DNA from: Paragonimus westermani
Taxonomy: Eukaryota; Platyhelminthes; Trematoda; Plagiorchiida; Troglotrematidae
Reading direction: 5' to 3'
Length of the DNA: 64,000 bases
Assembly: GCA_008508345.1 (NCBI GenBank)
Contig: QNGE01002734.1
Span: 1 to 64,000 of the forward strand
Shown: piece after piece, positions 44,346 through 58,900 of the stretch
Position numbering within the stretch: the stretch's first letter is position 1
Layout: every line of letters begins with the position of its first letter
Notes under the pieces: model-generated
What the model saw: only the letters and a program-made list of their open reading frames with translations
What the model was told of the DNA's origin: nothing
Databases searched by the model: none
Translations under genes and position numbers: made by a program

Positions 44346-46465
44346 CGACAGCTGTTAGTAAACACGAGAGTTATTCATCTTACGTAATTCTTGAGTGTTA
44401 AATTATAGATAAAAGAGAGGCATATGGAGAAATATAATGCTCGATATCCCTATACAACCGAATTTCAATCATTGGAGATCAGGGGCTAAAATTTGTGATC
44501 GTCAGGCGATCAAACTAACAGTTCAGTGTCCTGTGGTGTTAACACATGGAATTTGTTTCAAGATTACAACACAGGTCTCTGTTAATAGTCCTACTGAACT
44601 AGCAAGTGAACAGCAGAGCAACATTATTTACATTACTGTGTACAATTAATCTAATTATCCTGGAGCCCTACCAGCTAGCAGATAGAAAGTCAGAATGCTA
44701 CCGGCTAAAGAAAGAATATGAAATGTTGACAGACATTTTCTGTTTAACAATTAAGATTACGGTAGAAGCTAGTAGGGTACTCACACTGTGAAACCTTGCC
44801 TGCCGATTTTCTTAGGTTCAAGAAAGATTGAATTGTAAACAAAAAATCAACAGGAGTGTGGCGGCATCGAGAGCAGTACTCACACTTTTTGAATAAGATA
44901 AACTCGTCCGAATGCTGTTCACTTGTGAACAGAAGACTAAACAGGGTGGTTACTAACGCTGAACTCACACATCATGCAATAAGGTGCATTTATATGAGCA
45001 AGGCAGCTAGTCAGTGTTCGCAAGCGTCCACCAATCGTCTATGACAGCAAAAATGGCACAACCTCACCTCATGAGATCGACTACCAAAATAAATTATGCT
45101 GAACACCGTTCATTCTTTCACTGACTGATTCGCACAATAGCCCGTTTCGACTTTTATCTCCACGCTTTAAGGGATATCTAATCGATAGTTTTCAATAAAA
45201 ATGTAACATGCATTCGTTATACATGTGCAAACTACCATGAAATCGTCTGTCGGCCGGTCAGAGCATTATCATATTCGAATGCTTGACCACTCTGCACAGA
45301 CGATACTGGCAGCGGATATTATTCAAGTGGATTTTTATTACCCGAGCCGATGACTTACTAGCTCAGCAACACCGACACTCTCCATCCGGTTAACCACCTA
45401 ACATTTATGGCATCGTCCAATTCACCATAGGCGTAAATTTTCGGCAAGTCGTCCACTCTTGTGTCTCCAAAATTAGACTCCTCCAGTTAACTTGCCCTGG
45501 CGGAGTCTCGATTTGTTAGTCATTCTTACTTATTTCGACCCATCGATGGATTGTGGTCTGTAAGCTTTATAAAATCTCTCCAGATAGAATCATGCCGTGC
45601 TGACTGTCTGAATAGGCCGCAAACGATATGTGGTCAGTCGGTACTTAAAACACCGTAGTGTTTAGCTAGCGGCTACGTAGGGAGCTGTGAGCGGGATTCG
45701 TGCAACTTCAGTTCAGGTGGGAGGCAGCGAACCTATGTTAACAGAAGCTGTTCATTCCTTTGTCCAACAGTGCACGGTAACCATATGCCGGGTAAACACC
45801 GCGTTATCCACTTTTGCATTATTCACATCTTTCGCAATTTTTTAAATTGTCCTGTTGTAATAAGGAGCTGTTGATGAGATTTAGAATATTGGCTTAACTA
45901 CTGACTCCAAGATTGCCTGCTGAACTCAAGAGATGCCAAGTTTTGACGGCTACACCTTCTTGAACAAAATTCTGGAAGGGCGTTAAGTGGGCGAGGAGGT
46001 GGCTAACAGAAGACATGGGTAGAGCCACTGACTTTCTGCACCTTCACATATGAGTGCTGGTTGGAAATCGTAAATATTGCAAAAACCACTTGCCATTCGT
46101 TCCCGTAGGCTACGTAACATTTGATGAGCTTAGCTTTTTCACCCAATTACCATTCAACTTGAATGAATCTAGTTGCATCAGGCTAGACGACCGGTTAGCA
46201 TTTGATCGAGAGAAGTTCACTTTTTCAAAGCCACAACCTAATCCCGGGAGCAAATGCTCAGAATAACTTTACAGAAAAGTTATAAATAAGAGTATGGATG
46301 TAGTAGTTTAGGAATGAGCGATTAGAGGATTGTATGAACCTTCTCACAATAAAGTTACTGATCGTATGATGCTGGTATGAGATTCTACCAGTTCAAAGGG
46401 AAGCAGTCAGCTGGTTTTCCTTAATCGCATCTTCCCCGGCTTCAACGACAGAAATTACCACATAT

Positions 46466-46993
46466 TGTAGCGAGAAGGCGTCCAACAAAGCACACTCTTT
46501 ATTGTCCAAATCGCTAGTCACATGCAACGCGCGCTCTCTCGTTTATGAGTCGCAATTCCAACCCGCAGCACCCACCGGTTTCCGTTCACACGTCGTGTGC
46601 ACTTCTAACCGGTTTACGTGCGTGACCGGTGCCTTCTATCGGAGGGTTTTTCGCTTGCCATTCCTCGTCTGTTTGTCCGATTCCGTTGCGCGATGGCTCG
46701 TCCGGCCGATCGTGCTGTCCGCCATCCACCCAGTGTTGGCCTTGACCGTATTCCAACATCGTGTCGAGATGTTTCTCTAAATGTTGGAAAAACGACGCCT
46801 CCGATCTGGCCGTCTATCGTATTTCGCCTGCCCTGCCTCGCCCGTTGGCCCGATCTAGTCGAGCGATGACTCATCCGGTCGCGCACGTTGTCCTTGATCC
46901 GATCGTGGCAGGTTTTCGAACGTACCTCCCCCACGTTGAGGTATTCGGCCGAGCGTTCGAAAACTCGCACCCCCGACCTGGCAATCCACCACA
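46466..46993 (-). mobile_element. Solo LTR, family L2, minus orientation
   Basis: 528 bases, the reverse complement of the LTR at 29334-29863 with few differences. On the minus strand it starts TGTGGTGG and ends CGCTACA; the AATAAA signal corresponds to 46498-46503. Flanking ATAT occurs on both sides (46462-46465 and 46994-46997). Together with the copy at 29 kb it makes a 0.5-kb inverted repeat with 17 kb between. Confidence 0.82.
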
Positions 46994-46999
46994 ATATGT

Positions 47000-49900
47000 A
47001 CATATTTATTTATTCCTACATATAGCTATCTATATTGATTGATTGCTCTTGGTGATAATTTTTGCTAAATGGCTCACTGCCGTACAGAACTGGACACGGT
47101 CAGTAGTTAAGATAGACGCTTTCCAAGGCTTCGGGGCAAACAACGAGTGAACGCGATGTGCGATTCATTAGTAACACGTAAAATCAGTCAACGTAGCAGA
47201 AACCCTCGAACGTGGAACAATTTGGTCCTACTGCAGTAGAATGGAAACTGTTTCATTCAGGGTAAATTCATGTCGGGAACGCTGCTCATTTTCGCACTAC
47301 GCTTATGATACTACGTGTACTAGTGGGAAATAGTGAAGATATTGAAATATCAAATAGTCACATCTGCGTAACAGAAGACAGGAGGACGATGGATACTGGA
47401 ACTTACATTTGAGAAAGTTTTGCCAGTTGAGACGATAAACTGTTAACCATTGGTGGCTAACTAATGCAAACTAACACCGTTCATTTGCTACGTAAGAATG
47501 CAAATATAAAGTAACGAAGGTGAAATATTGATCAAAGGAACAATCAGCTAAGTCATCTACTTCTGTGTACGCCTTACGGTAATTCGGCTGCCGTAGTTAA
47601 TTCAAGATATATTGACACATTACAGTATTTTTGTTTCTGAGTCTACACCGAGTGATCATATCAATAGGCTATTAACTACATTCCATAATGCAAACGTGAT
47701 CGGGGTTAAAACACTCAATTGGGCCATTTGATTGTCAATATATACGTTATGAAAATGGGCTTCAGGCTTAACCAAGTTGATCTATTCGTAGCAAGATGTT
47801 GGGATACAGAGACTGTAGCAGTCGGGGCACTTATCCACAAAACGCTTAGTAGCTGATATAAAGGAAAGTGAAACACGCGAAGGTCAAACAGAGGGTTTTG
47901 AAAGTACACATCTAGAACACAGAGATAGTAAAGCTCACTGGTTAATCATAACAGTCAAAAACACAAAACTGTGCCTCTCAAAACTAGTGTGGTATAAACT
48001 ATCACAGTTTTCAGATTCCATACAGTACTGTAACACTGGAGGACGTAGTTCAGTGCCTTCAGGTCGTGTTTCCTGGTTGAACCATAACTAAACCTTCTGA
48101 CAGCTCTACAGAACAAATTCATCATAATCATGACCGGTAGTTAGTGGTCGAACGCAAATGTTGATAAACAAGTCGCCCGATTTGAGGTACAGTGTAGAAT
48201 ATGATTAGTAGCCTAGGGTGACAGTTGCTGGCTGCATGCCTGGAAACACCAATACTATCTCATATGTCAGCGCAGCAACTGAATCATTGAAACGTCTATT
48301 CAAATTAGATGTTTTGGCTCAGTATTTTACTTTCGGTTGTAGGAAATGCATTTTCTTTCAATGGTGTTAATAGGTTCTATTTCATTTTTGGTGATGGCAG
48401 ATTGACCTTATGCTTATACCGATACTCGGAAATCAACATGAAACCATATTAATGAATTGCAGATGTCAACTGATCGCACATCGCAATAAACCAACATGTA
48501 GAGAATAAATATTTTCCATCCACCCCTATCAAGGGCATGCGTAAATCACGCCCACCAAAACCATTCCGGCAATACATACCAACTGAAGAAGACTGAATCA
48601 TTATTCGTTTATGTAATCCAATTTTGTGATTACAAAAAGTTCACATAGGACTGCGACGACTGCTATGAAACTTTTTCTGTCTTCCACTAAATCAAACAGT
48701 ATAGAAACGAAACGGGTTTTTAGGGCTACTTTCGATCAGTCGCTCTCGTGACTTTGCTTTTTGTCCCTTAAAATGCGTATCTGATAATATTCATAACCGT
48801 TTTAGAGTGATGAACAATCGCCGGAATGTTTGGTGGTCACATCATGTCTTTCTGCGCAATAGACAGTTCACACAGTATACCACGAATTCAAACTTCTACA
48901 CTACTAAGAGAGTTCCGGATTGACGAACTTTCGCTTCCAGATTTTGAAAAGTTGGTTAACTGGGACATCTGAAATCGTTAGGTTCCTAAGGCATGCTGCA
49001 CTTTTAGTAAGATGTGTTCATTTGTTTGCTTGAAGACCGGGCTTATTTATGTCTTGTGCGAGGTGGATAGAAAATACTGCGGCCATCATGTGCTTTGCAC
49101 ACTGTTGGCAAGTGGCTTAGTTCGAAAGTGCACATTCTCTTCCGATGTGCCTGGCTTGACCCAGATTCCTTGTTCTAGACAGTCAATGATGTCGCAAGTT
49201 TCTACTACGCGTTTTTTGGCTGTTCAGTCCTCAGAAGACATTTCTGGTTGATGAATGACAGTTGATCATGATACTGGGAGGCGGTTGACGCGTAACAACT
49301 ATACATAAAATCCCCAACCTCACAAACCAAAGTTCACAAAGTTCTTTGAATTTACAACTTTTGGTTGTATAGGCGGTTGATTTTTTTCCGATAAACATTG
49401 CATAAGTTACTTCTCAGTCTGATGTGTAGCAGTTAGATACCTCTATTCAGCCACAGTTGGTTGAACATAATTCGCCTATTGGTCGTCTCCATTGGGAACT
49501 TGACATTACAAGATTTATTTACCGTTTGGATGTGGTAAACCCAGTCTTTGGTTTTTTATTCCTTTCTCCCTTTAAACAGCTAGCAAGTGAGAACAAGCAT
49601 ACCAGTGCCCATTTACACTCTTAGTTATTTTTTGCTTTGGAATGATAGGGGTTCTATCTTGATCTGTTGATTTAGCTGAACTTACAGGAAAAGTGACAGG
49701 TTTATCAAGTTCGAATTCCACCAGAACTCATGTTTTTCACAAGTAGGCCTCCTATAAATAGATCTTGGTTCAGTCAACTTCGATCACTCCCCACACACTC
49801 TAGAACTTCTTCCTGGCTTGCTATTTCAGAGTTCAGTTGTTGTTTGAGCTGTTCCGCAGGACACTCAAATTCACAGCGGGTTACGTGGATCATATCACAA

Positions 49901-52900
49901 GCGGCTTTCCAGAGTCTAAGCTACTGTTCATTGAAGAAGAAGAAAATTCGATGCAAGACGTTTCAACGTCCTCTATAGATTCGAGATACGTAGTCTAGAA
50001 AACGTGAATAATTTTATTGGAACCTACATAATCAGAAGAACTTTGTACAGCCCTCAACTACTTTTTACTTCACTCAGTTACTTGACAATATTGAAGATGC
50101 ACAGGTGACGGCCATCTTAAAATTTCCTCATGAGATTAGGTGAAAATTTGCTTTTGACCGTGCAAACTCCACAACGCGGGTGTTCTGAGCGTTCATGTCA
50201 CTAATAATAATATGCTACTGTTGCGTTGCTAGTAATACTAACAATGGGTTCAAGTAGAAAACACGTGACTGTCCAAAAAAGATGTGAACTGAATAATTTA
50301 CGGTGAACATAACGAGAGAGGACAACCAAACTTTTTGGGGTTAGATGAAAGAGCTTTGGGTTGGCGGAATAAGAACAAGATGGGTCCTCTTTAACAACAG
50401 TAGGTAGATGACGCCATAACATGATATGGTGTGGGTGATTGCTTTGTATCACGCTTTTCAATTTGCACATGCTGGCCAACTTTGAAGGCTTGGAGTTTCT
50501 ACTAAACTCCACGGTCTAACAATTAAGCAGTGTTCTACATAATAATCTCGATGGGATGGAAAGTGAACAGTTTGTCACATTTGACAATGAATATCTGTTA
50601 CCTTTTAAAGGTGTATTTCTTTGAAGATCCAAATCTTTTGCCTAATAATAAAATGAAAGTTTGACAGATGAAATAGGAGTGTAATTTTAAAGTATTTCAG
50701 AATTCAGATGTGAAGATCTTGGCTTCCCATACAAATACACAGTCTTGGGTTGAACGAGTTGACATGAATTTCTCCACTTCATACACGTATGGACAGAAAA
50801 TGTACATTAAAATTCGTAGACAAACCAAGTACTCACATTCAGTTAGTTTTACCTGGTCTGGTTGAACCCCAAATAAACAGGACAGTACTGTTGCATTTGA
50901 TTCGCCGTACACTTACATAGTTGAAATAGCTTCGTGATGTTGATCAATCAGACTACCTTCACCACACATTCATCCTCTCATTAATCGATTTTTATTGTTG
51001 GGTAGACATGTTTCTTAAAAACTACATTGGTTTCTACAATAAAAGGTCAGCATTGCGATTTTCCACTGTAATCCTGAAGTCAGTACCAGATTTGTATTTT
51101 CTGCTATTTCGAAAATTCTGCACTTTTTGTCACAAATTTGTTTAGTTTACAGTTCTCCGTTTTACTCTCACTGCTTTATGTCTCTTTACTCATCATTAGA
51201 CGGTTCACATCTTTGCACTCCGAATGGACTAACTACCTAACCATGCATGTTGTCCGGTCTAGTTTTGTTGTCTCTAATGAACGCTCATCTGTGGCTCTTC
51301 TGCTGGTCATTGTTTCCTCTGTCTTTTCAGTTTGACCAGGATCAGTTAGAGAGTCATCAGGGATGATTGCTTGCGTAAATCGCCTTCTGCCGTTTACTTG
51401 TAATCCGAAAATAATTGGACAGGTCTTCGGTGAGAACTTACCTGATTGAGCGCTTATCCGAACCCCGACAAAATAGAATGTGTAACAGGCGGCCAGTCAA
51501 AAAGTCACGTTGAGATACCACGTCGGGATTGAACAAACAGCTCTCGTGTTACAACTTACTTCAAGTCCACCAAGTTCCATATTCTATATTGCGCTAATCA
51601 GCCTACTGTTTGTGACTACATAAACCAGTATGATTAGTCAGTGGGAGAGTATAGTTTCCTAAATGCTGGGGTGCATCTAAAATCCAAGTTAGTGTCCCAC
51701 AAATAACGACTGCTTCCTGCGACCAGTCCAACTTATTCCTTTGTAACTTACAGGGAAGGTTTCGATTTGAGTACGGTTTCCAAAACTAATCGACGTCCTT
51801 AATTCCGAGTATCACGTCGTCATACATTTAGTGTGTAATATGATCGTTCCTCTGCATCGCTATCTTGAGGAATCGTACCAGGCACACAGATGGACAGTAT
51901 AAGAACAAACCCCTCAATTAAACTCCAGGCCGGAAGTGACAGTATTTTGTTGTGAGACAACCGTGACTGTATTATACAACTTGTTGGACAGTCGGAGTCG
52001 GGTCACTTTGACATACGTGGTCATGTTATAAGGAAGACAATAGTATTGAATGTCCTCGAAGTAAGTCATGTAGAGAAAACCACTTGTATGAGTGGATCAA
52101 CTTACACTTTCCAGTCAACCAACTGGCAAATGATGCATGTAAAATTGCCATCACTTTGTGTTACTGGGCTACCTGCGCAGTTCTCTGATCACCCATCCCT
52201 GAACCTCCACACGTGTACTCTCTAGGAAAGTTAACCTTGCCAACTGCGTGTTACATATTTTCCATTTCAGCCAGTCGACATATTTATGTCTTTGATGATC
52301 AGCATGCTGAGTTCAATGGATTTAGTCTGATTTCGTTCAAATGGCTTGACAAACGACTGATGGATCGCATAGGAGATAGTCATATCTGAGTGAAGTTAAT
52401 TAACAGTAATCGAACTAGATCACCTTCCACTTAACGTAACAGTTGATGTGTGAGGGTTTAAATTATCATTCGAGTGAACAGAAGAAAAAGTGTGGTGAAC
52501 AGAAGCAAAAGGTCAAGTGGACGACATTTTAGGGAAAAGTTTCATGAAACCTTTTCATTTCGCAATGTTGAAAGCTACAGTGCATGAGTCTTACAAAGAG
52601 CTGAATGAACATCATATATGTGTCGCACAGTAAAAACTTGCTTTACATCAAAAGACGTTCGAGCTTTACCTCGAATTGTCAGAAGACTGAACAAATGAAA
52701 ATTATTTGCAAAGTATTCACGGATTCTCCGTTCTTGAAGATCTATCTTACTCGAAAGTTCCAGTCTGCAATGATTGGAATAGCATACTTCATCCACACAC
52801 ACAGTGTATCCCGAGTACAACTGAGAGAATAGTCGTGGCTGCTATTAATGCGGACTGAGTGGTAATCAAAAATCAGACGAAAGTAGTTACAAATAACAAA

Positions 52901-54950
52901 TTGTTATCGGTCAGAGAAAAATGTCAAGTTGCGTTGTATTAACAGTTCCTTTGCACTCATCGGTTGTAAACTTGGAGCGTACAGAATGCCCAATGTTGTG
53001 TTATCTAGATCAGGGCTGCCTAGCGGGCAGGCTTCAACACTTCCGCGCACATTACACATGTTGGTCAGTTGAGAGAGACATCGCTGCTTTAACGGCCAGT
53101 AAGTGGGTTCTGAATGGGTAACAACCATTTACATGGGCTAATTGAAACGGCTCTTTGACCCTTCATAACGAGATTTTTAACATTGGATGACGCGAGATCA
53201 TGAGTATCTAGTTCATTGATTTCGGAGGGTTACATCACCAGCTGTTATAACCATTTCGGGGCTTCTTATGTTGAAAAGTGAGAAACAATAGTTAGGCAAA
53301 ATGCGTTCAGGGCTTCGGAAGGCTGGTCTGTCAGTGGTCGGAACGAAACAGCAATCACTCGGATGCCGAAATACGAGCTACAGCGGACTTCAGGTCACGC
53401 CTGAAATTGTTTGCTGGATGGTTTGTATACATTGCAAAAAAGGCATATATACCACTTTATTTTCAACCGTTTGAATCAAGTTATTTTTTCATATTAACCG
53501 TGTTGTGAGCTTCGATGAACCTCCCGCGGACAATTTTAACTGCAGTTTTCTTCAGTCTGTCTCATTTTGTTTCCGTTTTAAAACAGAAGCACACAGATCT
53601 GACTTCGTAACCAATTTGAACAAACCAATATTGCGTGCAATCAGAGTAAAACAAATTGAAAATATGGGTGTTTTTTGTTTCAAAATGTTCAGCAGAAGTG
53701 AATCATTGTACTTAGACTACAACCTGGACAGCATATAGTAAGTTCCATTAGGCGGGCACCAAACGACGGGTAAAGCGAAACCATTGTGAGAGATCACGTG
53801 CAACCTTGATTCACCAAAATGTTTTTGATTATCATGCTGACTGATGATGTTGCCATTAAAAAGGGAGAAAACGACCTGAATCCGTTTTTTTATAAAACAT
53901 GTTAATTGCAGTGATTTGTTCGTCAAACTGTTCTGATGACTGGCATAACGGTACGGATATAATCGTTCCCATCGTTCAGCCAGACCTGAAGACGCATTCG
54001 GCCAATAATGCATATACCAGTGGTTCATAGATTTAAACAGGCATGAAACTTTTGGAAGATTTTCAGTGCTGAGTTACCAGACGATGCGTGAGGCAGAAAA
54101 AATACTTCCCTGAGTGACCAACAAAGTCTTTTTATAGATATCTGTTTGAGTACGGCAACTCCACACACACTATCTTCATTACAGGGGGTCAAACATTAGT
54201 TAACATCCCTGCATCACTCAAGAATAAGTGTATATTCGGTCATCCTGTAATACTAGGGCATCTAAGAGGATGGCCTTGATTTATAAAGAATTGTCTTGTT
54301 GATGTGATTTTCAAATATTTTATGTCATTTCCTAAATCTGCTGTCCTGTTTAAATCATCAGAGATATTTGAAATTCTACTCAAGCGGCCAATACATTTCT
54401 CCTCCCTGCTTGGTCAGACCAATCCTGCTTGCAACAAATGTGCATGTCTGTCAAAATGTTGATTCAGCTTGTTACCATGCTTGGTAATAGCATGGTTGTA
54501 TATTACTGACTGTCTCACATCCTTCCTTTTCAGTTTTTATTCAGGTAATTCCTGTTTAATTCTTATATACCTCTATAATCCGTCTAAACCGAATTGATAT
54601 ACAACCGAAAACATTAATAGAAGTATGTAAGCGAAAGCCTGCCTCCTTCAGTTTAATGACGTGATTATTCTTGGAGCCTGTAAGTAACAAACACACAGTG
54701 ATCTGACATTGTAACTGTTCTCTCCGTGCCACTCCCTCCAAGTGCGCTCAACTTAGACCGGTTCATCTACATAGTCAAAACGCTTTCCAGCACTACCTCT
54801 AGTTTCCGATATAGTACTATGAATCTCGAGTTCTTCCGAGTTGTTCTGCCCGCATATTCACATGTCTAAAATTAAGCCTTGGTAATTGTGACAATTTATA
54901 GCGCCGCACATCTTAAACTCTCCGACTAATCAGTTTACTCAAATGATAAA
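47000..54950. other. No assignable gene
   Basis: Frames up to 103 codons (50201-50512 and 53717-54028, both minus) show no recognisable domain. The frame 53505-53738 (plus) is uninterrupted but unidentified. I saw no repeat shared with the rest of the window and no SINE or LTR copy. Confidence 0.4.
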
Positions 54951-54954
54951 TACA

Positions 54955-55430
54955 GCATACGGCAGTTCGTGATCAACGTCTAATCCAAGAACCACATCAA
55001 CCTCGCGGTTCACAGGCACGTTCTGTCGATCTTCCAGCAGATCGACATCTAACTGGTCGATATTCGCACGGTCACTCGATTGGCTTTGTCAATTCTGAGA
55101 ACCCGTTGTCCACTTGATCGCCTTTCGTGCAAGCCCACATGGTCACACCTACACCCAATCGGTCTTCCTATTGGTCAGTATTTTTATCGGCGGACCCGTT
55201 GGCTCAACATGCATGTACTCTGTCAAGTTCGGCAGAAAGGGAATCTACGACCTAGTTTCTGGCCCGGACTATGGTGGCTTTGCTACACACAGTGACGACA
55301 CCGAACGCCAAAACCCTTGGTCTGAGCTTTACAAATCAAATTTATTCATCATTGTGTGCGTCTACGATATCGAGGAGAGCGAGGCCATGGCTCCCAGGAA
55401 GCACTTAGGTCATCTGTCTTAGTCTGCGGT
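54955..55430 (+). pseudogene. Possible decayed coding stretch, unidentified
   Basis: One plus-strand frame from about 54955 to 55427 is open except for two stops, and a second frame (55114-55422, 102 codons) is open over most of it. Its base composition is richer in C and G than the surroundings. Such a pattern fits a decayed gene or transposon coding region, but I could not match it to gag, protease, RT or a host family. Confidence 0.25.
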
Positions 55431-55753
55431 TTGTACGTTGTACGTTTAAGTCGATCAGTTTCACTGACTGCTCAACAACTGGTCAATACTTTTATGCAAT
55501 ATTGGTCTGTTTTTTTGCTAGCTAAACAAACAGGTGTAGAAATCCAATTAATGTGGATTTACCTTACGCAATGACGGAACGCAAGTTCTCTCCCGGATTC
55601 GCTGTGACCTAATAGCAAAACCGTTGAGTGCATGCTCTGTAAGTTAGCGGCCCACTTCACATGCAACGGAATACCTAAGACAGTTTTCAAGGAGTTGCAA
55701 AGTAACCACATGCCTGTCCACTTTTGGAGTATCGTAAAATTAAACTGTTTGAT

Positions 55754-55990
55754 TACTTCTGGTGAGCGCAGAAAAAAAGAATTCTAATAACAGCCAGACG
55801 CTTCCCAATCCAATGATGAGTTCCAAGACTCAAAAACTTCTACTACTAAAGTTTAATGAGAAATCTGATGGACTGCCTAACGAACAAGTTAAAAGTACAC
55901 CTGCGCCTCATCAGTCGTCTAAATCGAAACGCGTAGCATCTGACTTCAAATTTAGAGTAGTAGAACTACGGATTATGCTATACTGCTGAG
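55754..55990 (+). CDS. Possible exon, unidentified
   Basis: Preceded by 'ggtgagcgcag' as a possible 3' splice site, an open frame of about 75 codons encodes a Lys/Ser/Asn-rich polar segment (SSKTQKLLLLKFNEKSDG, then SSKSKRVASDFKFRVVE). The low-complexity polar composition is what one would expect of a disordered protein part. There is no downstream partner exon I can prove, and chance cannot be excluded. Confidence 0.22.
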
Positions 55991-55994
55991 AAGC

Positions 55995-58900
55995 AGACAC
56001 CAGAATCACTAAGCATTGCCGATGTCAAAAGCCATAATAACAACGTTGATTATTTCGATGGACTGAATAGTTCGGTGGAATTCTTTCGTTTTTAAAGCGA
56101 AATTGTTCAGGTAATTTCTGGTTATTTTTCAGTCTCTAATCTCTAACCATACTTTATCTTCCTCCAGAGTTTGCACAAGAATTGCTGGTCTAGTCCCAAA
56201 ATTTCATTACAAAACTTGTGTATCAAGCCTTCTAACTACTTAAACCTGAGAATTAACTCCGCCAAGAAAGGAGTTCTTTTTTATGTGAATCAGGAATAAC
56301 CGAAAACTGAGACGATTGATCACTCTACTTTGTAAAATTTCACCCGTTTAAGCCCCCTCACGATTGTTCCCTGGATAAGTCAGAAAACACATAAACATGT
56401 ATTCATTGTTTAAATCATCCACCAGGAACAACGATTTCGGTCAACACAGCAATCTCTCAAGGATTCGTATTCGGTCTCCTTCTATACATTTCGCTCACCA
56501 CATATTTGCCAGATTGTCATATAACCTGTTCTAAGCTACAACGATGACGGGCATTGTCCAAAGAATACACGTTTACATAGAAATGACTGAAGCCCACTTA
56601 ACCACCGATCCTAGATAACCATGCACAAATGAGTAAGGTTAAATGGAAGGTTATGCACACCTAAAGAACAAAAGCCTTCTTAATTATGACTGATTATCAG
56701 TAAAAACCTACGCTCATACCGATTCGAGGGCATTCGTGGTAGACAAATTGAGTCAGTCAACAAAATCATGCAGGTATGAATAAGCAAAAAGTGATCAATT
56801 CTCACAAAAGCGAAACAACAGTATTGTATGCTGATGAACTATCCCTCGACTGGGACGTTCCAGTCTGATGGAGTGTTTTTATCATTTGGTTACAGCAAGG
56901 CATAGCTCGGTGGTGTTGATTCTTTATAGATAACGACAGCCAGGAAATCTGTGTGCGAAAGCTGAGATCAATACGTGGAATCCAGATAAATTTTGTGGTG
57001 TTTCTCAACTGGTTTAATAAATTCGGAAATTTCGAGCTGATTCAAGCGTTTTTGTCGTTAGTTAGCGCCTGCAGCTGACAGGTAGTAACTATTTTCTGTT
57101 GGAGACGATAGGATAATCTGAGGACATTTCGCATACGAAAGCATTTAGGCGTTAAGTATGTTAATTTGGTCTTGTATAGTGTAAGACCACTAGTGAAGTT
57201 GACAGCAAGGTTAATTTGGCAGAATTTATGAGGATTTAAAACCCGGTTTTGACGAGAATGTGTATTACCGTTGAGCCCTGTCGAGGGCAAGATTTAGGGT
57301 TAGCACTTCTTTTCGGATATTTCTGACTGAAGACACTATGTAAATCTGAGGGTTGAGATTAAAATCTTAGTGGTGTTAATTCACGACCTGCCGTTTTGCT
57401 GACCACATTCCTTGCACTTCTCCAGGTGTAAATCTGTTATTTTTCTGCCAGCTTTTGTGGGCTCATCATTTTGGGCCTGGTGGTCAACTTTAACATGCGG
57501 CAGACGGTCTATATTGTCAGCCGTTCACTCAACAGATAGGGAAACTTAGGCCTTACTCACAGACGAACGCAAACAAAATGTCCACTTGTGATCCATGGGT
57601 TATAGGTATGACACGATATCGTAGTGGTGAAAAGTTCGTTTCATGGACAAGTCCACGTCAGCTCAACCGTGATTAGTGACGAGGGTATGCATGAACTCTT
57701 TGTTTGCTAGATATACTTAGGCTATCAAAACAATGATATCGGGCGAATACACCTTCGGATCAGTCAGTTTTAAAACCCTTACAGTTTTGAAAATGTCCAT
57801 AGGTGAATTACTAGCACACGCGTATGAAACTTTATCTCCAGTTTCAATGGATATCGGCAACGCGAATCGACAATGTGTAGTTTCAGCTGACCTAACAACG
57901 ACAGAAACCACAAACACACCTACGTTGATATTTGGTCGGGAATAAAGTGAAATGGCTTGGGAAGGAGAACTGTGGAGATTTTCGTTCAAGTAGACAAGAT
58001 TTGTGTGTTGAACAGCTTAGAACAGTGCTAGGGGAATTGGACCACCTGAACAGACTCCTTTGAACCAGATTGCATTACTCGTAGCAACAGTCGTTTTTTT
58101 TACAACGGCAGATATTGCAGTGAGGCTGTTTGAAAAGTTACTAAGTAAAATTTGTCGTATTAGGTCTACACTTTTGATAGAATTTCGATAGATCTTTCCC
58201 TGATAAGAGTATGCCCTCAGTTTCCAGTCCCACGAGGCAGACGCTGGTGACTTATCACATCCTTCCTAATATCATCGTGCTCTATAGACATTCATAACAC
58301 TGAAACAATCATTGGTTGACATGCTGGAAACAATTTTGACAACTGGAACCAAAGTGCACTCAAAACAATAAACTCAACTCACCAGAGTTTTGTGGACTAT
58401 TCGTAAAATGTTTTCCAGCTCTGCGTCCAGTTGAGAGCAGTTCATTTTTTAGTTTATTAGGGTTCCTGGACAGTTTGATGCAACTGACAAACCAAGATCA
58501 ATGTTCACACGTGGACGTAGTTTATTCAGACAGATAACGACAATCGAGTAATTTATAAGTCTGACTTTCAAAACGGATATCTGGATCACTTTAGCAAAAT
58601 TGTGAACTTACATGTCATTTGTATACCCATTGACAAGGTCAGCGGGATAACTGTAATCTGCACTTTTTAGTTACTGTTATACGCTTACCAGGTTAGTCAT
58701 TATGTTGTGTTGGTGAGTATATTGTTCAAAGGACACTAAACTGCCTCAAAGTTTCAGGTGGAGAAATCCCTCTAGTACAATACCTTACTTTTATTGAAAA
58801 GGGAAACATAGTGAACATACTGCTCAGTTAAGTAGCTGAAGCATCCTAAGTAATCTGATAGAGAGGAGTATCTATGGGAACGTGAATGTGTAAAACTTCA

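Noticed and set aside
55905..55935. Reverse-strand CTGATGAG at about 55910 as a hammerhead
   Set aside because: The GAAA box is absent downstream and no stem II can form; it lies in a polar open frame on the other strand.
57600..57700. 'cgtagtggtgaaaagttcg' with 'agtgacgag' as another ribozyme SINE
   Set aside because: No GAAA box, cleavage triplet or complementary stem I could be found in the expected spacing.
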